A DNA stretch of 7,516 nt from Candidatus Dadabacteria bacterium (GTDB taxonomy: Bacteria > Desulfobacterota_D > UBA1144 > Nemesobacterales > UBA2774), in assembly GCA_004356555.1 (NCBI GenBank), contig SMWY01000038.1, positions 1 through 7,516 on the forward strand, in the 5' to 3' direction. This document shows, piece by piece, positions 1-6,051 of the stretch (positions are counted from its first letter, which is position 1; the number at the start of each line of letters is the position of its first letter). The position numbers were made by a program, and so were the translations under genes. A model generated the notes under the pieces. The model searched no databases and had not been told where the DNA came from. It saw only the letters and a list, made by a program, of their open reading frames with translations.

Positions 1-1
1 A

Positions 2-808
2 GGATTTAAACAGGGTACTATACCGGTTGGTAGAAACCAAGTCCCAATTTATATACTTGGGGATGCTAAGTATGTGATCTTAGCTGCTAATATTACAGAT
101 ACCAAAGATTTCACTGATACAGGTGTAGCTGGGCTGAAGAAGGGGACCGTAGGAACTGGTCGCCAGCAGATACCTCTATTTGTGAGTCAGGACGGGAAAT
201 ATTTGGTATTGGGTAGACCGGGATTTAGTACTGATATTCTGGATTCTACCATAGATCCTCATAAAGAGATTATGGAAAAAATATCTCTTGACAATATACC
301 TACCAAAGGAGCTAAGGACGCTCAGGTTACGGTAGTTGAATACTCCGATTTCCAATGCCCATTTTGTAAAAGAGGAAAGGATATGCTTCCTGACATCTTA
401 AAACAATATGACGGCAAGATTAAAATTTCATATAAGCAACTACCTCTACAAATCCATGATTGGGCCATGAAAGCTTCCATTGCTTCATTATGTGCATACG
501 AGCAGGGAAATGATAAATTCTGGGCTTTTCACGATGAGATTTTCGACAATCAGAGCAAAATCAATTTGGCAAATGCTGATGAAACATTTACAGGATACGC
601 TAAGAAAATTGGATTGAATACCAAAAAATTTAAGCAGTGTCTTGGATCAAAGGAAATTGCAGCTAAAGTAAATCAAGAGATGAAAGAGGCTCAAGCAATT
701 GGGGTGAGTTCCACGCCGACCTTTGTTATAGAAGGCATGATAGTTCCCGGAGCAAATCCTGACGGTGTAAAGTCAGCCATTGCTCTCAAGTTGTCTCAAG
801 ATTCATAA
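2..808 (+). CDS. DsbA-family thiol:disulfide oxidoreductase with N-terminal tandem repeat, 5' partial
   Basis: This is a thiol-disulfide exchange protein, presumably exported to the periplasm, where it would oxidise, reduce or isomerise cysteine pairs. The frame is open to the left edge, so the true start and any signal peptide are missing; the GTG at 74 is internal. Of 268 visible residues, about 1-85 are two copies of a 43-residue unit (G-x-K-x-GT ... GR-x-Q-x-P ... Y-x-x-L) that I do not recognise as a named domain. The rest is a thioredoxin-fold domain of the Thioredoxin_4/DsbA type. The redox motif CPFC (codons from 356 to 367) follows the typical EYSDFQ strand, and the cis-proline loop SSTPTFVI lies near the end. 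Two further cysteines, in SLCAYEQ and KQCLGS, are where this family often carries a second cysteine pair. The gene ends in TAA and is followed by a terminator. The family is clear; whether it oxidises or reduces in vivo is not. Confidence 0.9.
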   Translation, partial: GFKQGTIPVGRNQVPIYILGDAKYVILAANITDTKDFTDTGVAGLKKGTVGTGRQQIPLFVSQDGKYLVLGRPGFSTDILDSTIDPHKEIMEKISLDNIPTKGAKDAQVTVVEYSDFQCPFCKRGKDMLPDILKQYDGKIKISYKQLPLQIHDWAMKASIASLCAYEQGNDKFWAFHDEIFDNQSKINLANADETFTGYAKKIGLNTKKFKQCLGSKEIAAKVNQEMKEAQAIGVSSTPTFVIEGMIVPGANPDGVKSAIALKLSQDS

Positions 809-830
809 ATAATATAAATTTGACAATTTC

Positions 831-871
831 AAACTGCACCTGGTCCTGTATGGGGTTAGGTGCAGTTTTTT
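831..871 (+). terminator. Rho-independent terminator of the DsbA-family gene
   Basis: An 11-base perfect stem (AAACTGCACCT at 831-841 with AGGTGCAGTTT at 858-868) is extended inside by five more pairs, including G-U pairs (842-846 with 853-857), leaving a six-base loop. A run of six T (866-871) directly follows and overlaps the foot of the stem. It lies 22 bases after the TAA of the upstream gene, so that transcription unit should end here and the next gene should have its own promoter. Confidence 0.9.
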
Positions 872-903
872 ATATTTCAAATAACTTTCTTTTCCATTCA
901 ACC

Positions 904-991
904 TTGCTTTAGAATTGGTTTATGAAGTAACATATTAAGGGAGATTGCAGCCTTAATAACATTTGAATTAATTAGGTTTTGTACATAGGAA
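904..991 (+). promoter_or_regulatory. Weak promoter candidates for the RDD-gshA unit
   Basis: A promoter is expected in this gap because a strong terminator lies to the left and no plus-strand gene intervenes. Two sigma-70-like pairs can be drawn: TTGCTT (904-909) with TAACAT (928-933), spacer 18; and TTGAAT (963-968) with TAGGAA (986-991), spacer 17. Both are poor matches, and I cannot choose between them. The first would place the 933-958 inverted repeat at the start of the transcript; the second would place the repeat just upstream of the -35 element. Confidence 0.2.
933..958. repeat. 8-bp perfect inverted repeat upstream of the RDD-gshA unit
   Basis: TATTAAGG (933-940) and CCTTAATA (951-958) are perfect reverse complements separated by ten bases. 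The repeat lies about 65 bases before the RDD start codon and overlaps the -10 element of one weak promoter candidate. That position suits either an operator for a dimeric regulator or a small leader hairpin. No T-run follows, so it is not a terminator. The symmetry is directly visible; the regulatory role is inference. Confidence 0.45.
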
Positions 992-1024
992 TCTTTATTA
1001 TCAATTCATGCATCTAAAGAAAAA

Positions 1025-1555
1025 ATGCCCGATAAAGATATAGAGACTGATAACTTTGATTCGTTCGATATTCCTGAGAATGAAGTATCACTAGGTGAAC
1101 TAGGTATAGAAAAGTATGATGCCGATTACATATCTTTTAACTTAGCGGGATTAAATTCAAGAGCGTTGGCATTTTTTATTGATCTAGCTCTTATATCTGT
1201 GGTCGCATTACTAGCGTTTGGAGCTGGCATATATTTTGTAAACGATTCTAATATTGAGTCCTATAATTTAAGAAAAGTTTCCATTCCGATTTATTTGCTG
1301 CTATTTTTTCTAGGATCTGCTTATTTCGTTATCCTTCATGGATATAGTGGGAAAACAATCGGTAAGATGTTATTAGGTATAAGGTTAATTACAGAGCAGG
1401 GGAATACGGTAGGGTTTTGGGAGTCGTTTGTCAGATGGATTGGCTATTATATATCAATTGCATTTTTATTTATAGGCTTTATTTGGTCTATATTCGATTC
1501 ACGGTCCCAGTCGTGGCACGATAAAATCGCAGGCACATATGTTGTGAAGGATTAG
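1025..1555 (+). CDS. RDD-family integral membrane protein
   Basis: This is a 176-residue inner-membrane protein of the RDD family, whose biochemical role is generally unknown (ion transport has been proposed for some members). The first 40 residues are strongly acidic and probably cytoplasmic. The RDD domain starts at NSRALAFFIDL (Arg46, Asp53) inside hydrophobic segment 1 (about 48-72). Segment 2 is about 86-105, followed by the conserved GYSGKTIGKMLLGI loop. Segment 3 is about 138-157 and leads to the family's C-terminal signature SQSWHDKIAGTYVV. Length and motif order are normal for single-domain members. The ATG at 1025 has only a weak Shine-Dalgarno (AAAGA at 1016-1020). The TAG stop lies six bases before the gshA ATG, so the two genes are very likely co-transcribed. 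Nothing in the protein itself says why it accompanies glutathione synthesis. Confidence 0.88.
   Translation: MPDKDIETDNFDSFDIPENEVSLGELGIEKYDADYISFNLAGLNSRALAFFIDLALISVVALLAFGAGIYFVNDSNIESYNLRKVSIPIYLLLFFLGSAYFVILHGYSGKTIGKMLLGIRLITEQGNTVGFWESFVRWIGYYISIAFLFIGFIWSIFDSRSQSWHDKIAGTYVVKD
1547..1551 (+). promoter_or_regulatory. Shine-Dalgarno of gshA inside the RDD gene
   Basis: AAGGA lies in the last codons of the RDD gene, ten bases before the ATG at 1562 and seven before an in-frame TTG at 1559. Spacing slightly favours the TTG, but the ATG is the commoner initiator; the choice changes the protein by one residue only. Confidence 0.6.
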
Positions 1556-1561
1556 TAATTG

Positions 1562-2824
1562 ATGAAGCATCTTCAAGATTTAAATTTAAAGATATCTCAG
1601 AACAAAGATAAACTGGATTCGTGGATTAGTAACCAAATTGGTAAAGTCTTTATCCCCCTCTATACTTCAGTTGATATAAGGATTTCCGATCACAAGGTAG
1701 TACCGGTCGATACAAACGTTTTTCCTGCCGGTTTTAACAATCTTTCTGAAATATTCAAAAAACAAGCGTCTTCTCTATTTAAAGGTTACTTCCATCGGGA
1801 ATATCCAAATACTAATAACATCCTCATAATCCCGGAGCTTCATACAAGAAATACTTTTTACTGGGAGAATATCTCAGTACTCAAATCAATTCTTGAAAAT
1901 GTCGGCTACAGGGTTGAGGTAGGAATCATAAGTGACGATAATCTCCCGGACGAGATGGAATTTGAAGCTGCTTCAGGGAAGTCGGTAAAGGCATATAGAG
2001 CGACTAAACAAGATAACAAGGTCGTGACTTCAAATTATATTCCGGATCTTTTATTAATTAATAATGACTTTTCTGAGAAATGTCCCAAAACACTAAGAGA
2101 TATATTACAACCGGTGGAGCCCCCAGTGGAAATTGGATGGCATACAAGAAAAAAGAGCGTACATTTTGAATTTTATAATAAGCTCGCAGGAGAAGTTGCT
2201 GAGATACTTGGGATCGATCCTTGGGTGATCTCAATTGATACAATAGTTGACGAAGGTGTTGATTTTGACAGCAGAGAAGACAGGGGAAAAGTTGCCCAAG
2301 TTGTGGATTCAATGATAAGTAAGCTAAAAACAGAATATGAGGCGAGAGGTATTAAAGAAGACCCTTATCTGTTTATTAAGAGTAATTCTGGAACTTACGG
2401 AATGGCTGTTGTAAACGTATCAAGTGGGAATGATGTAATAGGGTTTAACTCTGAAAAACGTAAACGAATGCGCGTTAGCAAAGGTGGAAACCCTGTAAGG
2501 GATGTGGTGATTCAGGAGGGTGTTCCAACTTCTTTGAAATTTGGCTTAGACATTACAGCCGAGCCTGTGTTTTATCTAGTAGATACCAAAGTTGCAGGCG
2601 GATTTTTAAGGCTTAATAAAAGCAAGAATGAATTTGAAAATTTAAACACAAGAGGCATGGAATTTGCCCATATAGATCCCTGTGATGAAACAGCTCGGTC
2701 TAAAGACGTCGAGATCCTATGTTCTCCTGCCCTTGAATTGATATCCCGTATTGCAACTATTGCGGCAGGCTACGAAATAGAAAAGATACTGGATGAGGGC
2801 GGCTGCAAAGAAGAAGTGTCTTAA
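1562..2824 (+). CDS. gshA: Glutamate-cysteine ligase, Acidithiobacillus ferrooxidans type (GshA)
   Basis: This enzyme makes gamma-glutamylcysteine from glutamate, cysteine and ATP in the cytoplasm, the first and usually limiting step of glutathione synthesis. The protein (420 residues from the ATG) resembles the uncommon GshA family first shown in A. ferrooxidans (Pfam GshA, TIGR02049), not the E. coli or plant-type ligases. Conserved-looking blocks in order are VDTNVFPAGFNNL (49-61), PELHTRNTFYWEN (91-103), GWHTRKKSVHFEF (192-204), KSNSGTYGM (273-281), VIQEGVPT (316-323), EPVFYLVD (334-341) and GGFLRLN (346-352). The Lys-Ser-x-Ser-Gly-Thr-Tyr-Gly stretch and the later acidic blocks recall nucleotide-binding elements, but that assignment is inference. 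The length looks complete. It sits six bases after the RDD gene. No gshB follows, unlike many gshA loci, so the second step must be encoded elsewhere or be absent. Confidence 0.87.
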   Translation: MKHLQDLNLKISQNKDKLDSWISNQIGKVFIPLYTSVDIRISDHKVVPVDTNVFPAGFNNLSEIFKKQASSLFKGYFHREYPNTNNILIIPELHTRNTFYWENISVLKSILENVGYRVEVGIISDDNLPDEMEFEAASGKSVKAYRATKQDNKVVTSNYIPDLLLINNDFSEKCPKTLRDILQPVEPPVEIGWHTRKKSVHFEFYNKLAGEVAEILGIDPWVISIDTIVDEGVDFDSREDRGKVAQVVDSMISKLKTEYEARGIKEDPYLFIKSNSGTYGMAVVNVSSGNDVIGFNSEKRKRMRVSKGGNPVRDVVIQEGVPTSLKFGLDITAEPVFYLVDTKVAGGFLRLNKSKNEFENLNTRGMEFAHIDPCDETARSKDVEILCSPALELISRIATIAAGYEIEKILDEGGCKEEVS

Positions 2825-2906
2825 AACTATCATTTATCCATTTTAAAAAAAAGTACTAGCCTTTCTCAATTCTGATATATAGTTTTCTAAAACGATAATA
2901 ATTAGA

Positions 2907-4268
2907 TTATTTCCCGATTTTCTTAGCCAGATCTAAAGTACGTTTTAAAAGTACGGTATAAATTGGCTGACCGCCCAGACCCTGAGCTACTATAGTGGAT
3001 GTTATACATGTCAGAATTAAGGGCAATATCATGAGATAATTACCGGTCATCTCTATTGTAAGCGCGATACCGGTAAGGGGTGCTCTGACAGTAGCACAGA
3101 AGAGTGCCGCCATTCCTGCTACTGCAAACACTTCAGGTTGAACTACTAAATCAGGCAGCAAGAAATGCGCAAAGTGTCCAAACCACATACCAAATAAAGT
3201 TCCTAAGGCTAACATAGGAGCAAAAATGCCTCCTATTGCGCCGGAACCATAACTAATCATAGTGGTTCCGAATCTGGCAACAAAAACTAATAACATTATC
3301 ATTACAGGAATCGAGCCACCTAAGGCTTTTGGTATTACTGCATAACCCCCACCTACAGTGTCAGGGAAAAGCCATACCAGTGCACCTATTAATCCACCTA
3401 CTATAAGTCCAGTCAACGTAAAGGGCCATCCGGTTAAAGCGGAGAAGAAATTTAGTGTCCTTACCAGTAATCGATTAAATATGAAGCCGAAAAGCCCGAA
3501 TACACAACCGAATATAAGGAAAAGAAATAGTGAAGGCAGAGGAGGAGCGGACAACATGTGCATGGGAATTGCAAGGCTTTGTCCTACCATGATTCTGAGC
3601 ATAATATCAGCCGAGGCTGAGGCAATTATCACGGCTTGAACCGAAAGGAAGTTGTACTTAAATTCGGGCCGCATTTCTTCAAACACAAACAAAATTCCCG
3701 CGAGTGGAGCATTAAATGCAGCCGATAATCCAGCTCCAGCTCCAGCCGCAACCAAAGCATGTGTATCGTCTTTATGAACTCTGAAAATATCGGATATCAT
3801 CTTCCCGATATTGCCACCTATTTGAATCGTAGGTCCTTCACGTCCTAATACCATGCCGCTTCCTAGCGATAGCAAACCGCCAAAGAATTTGACGGGTATT
3901 ACCCTTTTCCATCTTAAGGGCCTTACCTCATCTAAAGCGCCTTCAATCTCCTGTACTCCGCTTCCACCAGTTTCGGGAGCAATATTTCTTACTAGTAAAA
4001 AGGCTAAATAGACCATGATTCCGGAGAGTGCAATGGATCCGATTAGAGGGAGACCAGGAGTTGCCTCAAGATAATTCATTAACATGTTTTTTAGAGTGGC
4101 TAACTGGGCTAAGGCGATTTGAAAAAGTGCTCCTGCAAAACCCGTTAAACAACCGACAAAAAGTGCCCATAACAATACCTTAGAGCTTCCTTTTTCGGCT
4201 GATAAGAGTCTTGAAACTATACTCCCTGCACCTGAGGGCTTAGAGGGCCCCTCGGAATGGAACTCCAT
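2907..4268 (-). CDS. clcA: ClcA/EriC-type H+/Cl- exchange transporter
   Basis: This is an inner-membrane antiporter exchanging two chloride ions for one proton; in E. coli it supports extreme acid resistance. The 453-residue protein carries the whole CLC fold, with anion-path and proton-path residues kept: Ser103 in GSGVQEIEG (E. coli Ser107), the gating Glu144 in GREGPTIQIGGN (Glu148), the inner proton Glu198 in FVFEEMRPEF (Glu203), GGIFAPMLALGT (347-358) and Tyr437 in GQPIYTVLL (Tyr445). Both glutamates being present argues for an exchanger and not a passive channel. Two small departures from E. coli are GSGVQ for GSGIP and GAIGG for GAPGG. There is no C-terminal CBS pair. The start is supported by AGGAGA (4273-4278) four bases upstream. 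It follows the glutathione transferase gene after 147 bases and seems to have its own promoter. It converges with gshA. Confidence 0.95.
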   Translation of the reverse strand: MEFHSEGPSKPSGAGSIVSRLLSAEKGSSKVLLWALFVGCLTGFAGALFQIALAQLATLKNMLMNYLEATPGLPLIGSIALSGIMVYLAFLLVRNIAPETGGSGVQEIEGALDEVRPLRWKRVIPVKFFGGLLSLGSGMVLGREGPTIQIGGNIGKMISDIFRVHKDDTHALVAAGAGAGLSAAFNAPLAGILFVFEEMRPEFKYNFLSVQAVIIASASADIMLRIMVGQSLAIPMHMLSAPPLPSLFLFLIFGCVFGLFGFIFNRLLVRTLNFFSALTGWPFTLTGLIVGGLIGALVWLFPDTVGGGYAVIPKALGGSIPVMIMLLVFVARFGTTMISYGSGAIGGIFAPMLALGTLFGMWFGHFAHFLLPDLVVQPEVFAVAGMAALFCATVRAPLTGIALTIEMTGNYLMILPLILTCITSTIVAQGLGGQPIYTVLLKRTLDLAKKIGK

Positions 4269-4350
4269 CCTTTCTCCTATAATCTGAATTAATAAGCTTG
4301 TTTATAATGTACTAAAATCAAAGGAAAATCCAATATCGCCATTTAAGATA

Positions 4351-4379
4351 ATTATGGTTCTAAAACTATATTAGTTCAA
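4351..4379 (-). promoter_or_regulatory. Predicted sigma-70 promoter of the CLC gene
   Basis: Read on the minus strand, TTGAAC (4374-4379) and CATAAT (4351-4356) are separated by exactly 17 bases, matching the consensus at 4 of 6 and 5 of 6 positions. They lie about 80-110 bases before the CLC start codon, after the end of the transferase gene, giving a leader of roughly 75 bases. Read-through from the upstream pair of genes remains possible because I see no terminator between them. Confidence 0.4.
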
Positions 4380-4415
4380 TAGTGAATTGCGGTATAGAAG
4401 ATCTTATCGTCTAAT

Positions 4416-5369
4416 TTAAGCCCTGTTATGGGGGGTTGATAAATCAAGCTCAGGGCCCGACGGGACAATGCCGGATGGATTTATAGATTTATGGCTTTTA
4501 AAGTAATGCTCCTTAATGTGTTTGAGGTTTACAGTCTCTTCTAGACCTGGAAATTGATAGAGCTCTCTTAGATAATTGGACAAATTCGGATATTCTTCGA
4601 TGCGACGTAAGTTACATTTAAAATGAGTGTAATAGACGGAATCAAACCTGAGAAGTGTTGTGAATAGGCGCCAATCTGCCTCAGTCATTTTATCGCCTAC
4701 AAGATAGCGCCGCTCCGCTAATGAGTTCTCGATCTTATCCAGGGTATGAAACAAATTGTTAAAAGCCTCCTCATATGCTTGTTGACTCGTAGCAAAGCCG
4801 CATTTATAAACTCCATTATTTATATTGTCATATACAGTCGAATTTATTCTGTCAATTTCATCTCTTAACCCCAGAGGATAAAAGTCAGGTTCAGAATCTC
4901 CGTATTCATTGAATTCCGAGTTCAGCATACGGATAATTTCTGAAGACTCGTTATTAACTATTGTCTTATTTTCTTTGTCCCAAAGAACCGGGACAGTAAC
5001 TCGACCGGTGTAGTCCGCTTTAGCCGCGGTATAGATTTCGTGTAAATAATGAGACCCGTTTACCGTATCACGTATTGAACCCGGGTAGTCTGTAAACTCC
5101 CACCCGTTCTCCTGCATCAAGGGGTCTACAATTGAGAGTGAGATTATATCCTCTAGCTTTTTTAGTTTTCTAAAGATCAGGGTGCGATGAGCCCAGGGGC
5201 AAGCTAATGAGATATATAGATGGTAACGGTCAGGTTCCGCTTTAAACCCAGAAGAACCGTCAGCAGTAATCCAGTCTCTGAATTGACTTTCCCTTCTGAC
5301 AAAGCGCCCGCCTGTGGATTTCGTGTCGTACCATTTATCCTGCCATTTTCCCTCTACAAGAAGTCCCAT
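4416..5369 (-). CDS. Glutathionyl-hydroquinone reductase (Xi-class glutathione transferase, YqjG/EcfG type)
   Basis: This cytoplasmic enzyme uses glutathione to reduce glutathionyl-hydroquinones to free hydroquinones, releasing glutathione disulfide, and so repairs quinone-glutathione adducts. The 317-residue protein has the long Xi-class layout: an N-terminal extension containing GRFVRRESQFRDW (about 21-33), the catalytic cysteine in SLACPWAHRT (Cys57), the VTVPVLWD strand-turn and the NNESSEIIRML glutathione-binding segment (about 138-148). The all-alpha domain holds YKCGFATSQQAYE, TEADWRLFTTLLRFD and HFKCNLRRIEEYPNL. The class-typical tail has HIKEHYFKSH, INPSGIVPSGPELDL and a closing PH. 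The ATG at 5369 lies 11 bases after the TAA of the upstream flavoprotein gene, and the Shine-Dalgarno (AAGG) overlaps that stop codon, so the two are an operon. Family placement is firm; the natural substrate here is not known. Confidence 0.95.
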   Translation of the reverse strand: MGLLVEGKWQDKWYDTKSTGGRFVRRESQFRDWITADGSSGFKAEPDRYHLYISLACPWAHRTLIFRKLKKLEDIISLSIVDPLMQENGWEFTDYPGSIRDTVNGSHYLHEIYTAAKADYTGRVTVPVLWDKENKTIVNNESSEIIRMLNSEFNEYGDSEPDFYPLGLRDEIDRINSTVYDNINNGVYKCGFATSQQAYEEAFNNLFHTLDKIENSLAERRYLVGDKMTEADWRLFTTLLRFDSVYYTHFKCNLRRIEEYPNLSNYLRELYQFPGLEETVNLKHIKEHYFKSHKSINPSGIVPSGPELDLSTPHNRA

Positions 5370-5380
5370 AACCTATTACC

Positions 5381-5809
5381 TTACCACGCTGTTACATCTT
5401 TATGAGCTATAACTTTTGTAGGGGTGATTTTCACAAGAAGCTCTCCCTCTGCTGCATTTCGTTTTCCAAAGGCCTCCGCCTTATCCTCTCCCATATATCT
5501 TCCTCCAATCTTTGTTGCCCAGTGTAGCAGTTCTTCCGGATCTTCAGAGAAGCTTGCCGTGCCTTCGATTGTAACGAAGGAATAGGGCGGGGTTTGATCA
5601 TCAACACTGATACTGATTCTAGGATCACGAGTCATATTCTTGGCTTTGACAGATGTTTCACCGGTAGTAAAGACTAAATTATCCCCGTCAAGCTCATACC
5701 ATATTGGAACTACATGCGGGCGACCGTCCTCTCTTACAGTAGCAAGTTTCCCGGTTTTTGTTCCCTGAAGGAGAAACTCTTTATATTCTTCTTTGGTCAT
5801 TTCCGTCAT
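5381..5809 (-). CDS. PPOX-class split-barrel oxidoreductase (flavin or F420 dependent)
   Basis: This is a 142-residue single-domain protein of the pyridoxamine 5'-phosphate oxidase-like split-barrel superfamily, close to the group named PPOX-class F420-dependent (TIGR03618, Rv1155-like). Visible family features are GKLATVREDGRPHVVPIWYEL (first strands, about 16-36), LVFTTGETSVKAKNMTRDP (cofactor-phosphate region with Lys and Arg), ISISVDD, YSFVTIEGTASF and the C-terminal LLVKITPTKVIAH. Such proteins bind FMN or F420 and usually act as homodimers; the cofactor cannot be told from sequence by eye, nor whether this organism makes F420. The start is well supported: a strong AAGGAG (5818-5823) eight bases before the ATG. 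It is the first gene of a two-gene unit with the Xi-class transferase, which hints at quinone or electrophile reduction, but that is inference. Confidence 0.88.
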   Translation of the reverse strand: MTEMTKEEYKEFLLQGTKTGKLATVREDGRPHVVPIWYELDGDNLVFTTGETSVKAKNMTRDPRISISVDDQTPPYSFVTIEGTASFSEDPEELLHWATKIGGRYMGEDKAEAFGKRNAAEGELLVKITPTKVIAHKDVTAW

Positions 5810-5817
5810 GTTTAGAT

Positions 5818-5823
5818 CTCCTT
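5818..5823 (-). promoter_or_regulatory. Strong Shine-Dalgarno of the PPOX-class gene
   Basis: AAGGAG on the minus strand lies eight bases before the ATG at 5809. It decides for this ATG over the in-frame internal ATG three codons later. Confidence 0.8.
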
Positions 5824-5879
5824 AGTAACTACTGTGTATGAGTATATCTGAAAAACGTAGTCGATTAACTTATAGAAGT

Positions 5880-5885
5880 ATTATA
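5880..5885 (-). promoter_or_regulatory. Candidate -10 element of the PPOX-GST operon
   Basis: A perfect TATAAT on the minus strand sits about 70 bases before the PPOX-class start codon, where a promoter would be expected. No good -35 hexamer lies 16-18 bases further upstream, so it would need an activator or another contact. A second possibility is TTGACT (5993-5998) with TACAAA (5969-5974), spacer 18, which would give a leader of about 150 bases. Confidence 0.25.
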
Positions 5886-5926
5886 GACACAATACAGGAA
5901 TTTATTTTCCCTTCTTTTCCAGTATA

Positions 5927-5971
5927 CCGAAGACATCCAAATGCTGAAGTTAAGCTTCGGCTCCCTTTTTT
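5927..5971 (+). other. Hairpin with T-run in the argH/PPOX gap; possible terminator with no plus-strand gene before it
   Basis: GCTGAAG (5943-5949) can pair with CTTCGGC (5955-5961), with one G-U pair and a five-base loop. Then come TCCC and six T (5966-5971). This resembles a plus-strand intrinsic terminator, weakened by the four-base gap before the T-run. The right arm can instead pair perfectly with CCGAAG at 5927-5932, so two exclusive structures exist. No plus-strand gene lies upstream in this window, and on the minus strand the hairpin has no T-run after it, so it is not an obvious terminator for argH. Confidence 0.3.
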
Positions 5972-6051
5972 GTATCCAGAAAGGCTAAAATAAGTCAATC
6001 AAATCAGCAAATTAATTAGAATTACATTAACTGGCTATTTGGGATTCAGTC

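Noticed and set aside
74..76. GTG at 74 as the start of the DsbA-family gene
   Set aside because: The same frame is open to the window edge and encodes another copy of the N-terminal repeat, so the GTG is an internal valine codon.
820..825. Perfect TTGACA hexamer on the plus strand
   Set aside because: No -10-like hexamer lies 16-18 bases downstream, where the terminator stem sits, so it is not a promoter.
2823..2886. AAAACTAT and ATAGTTTT inverted repeat between the convergent gshA and CLC genes
   Set aside because: The arms are AT-rich and separated by about 48 bases, with no compact stem or adjoining T-run, so I do not call a terminator for either gene.
3358..3639. 93-codon plus-strand open frame inside the CLC gene, and similar frames inside gshA, the GST gene and argH
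   Set aside because: They lie antisense or out of frame within well-identified genes and show no family features; they are shadows of the coding strand.
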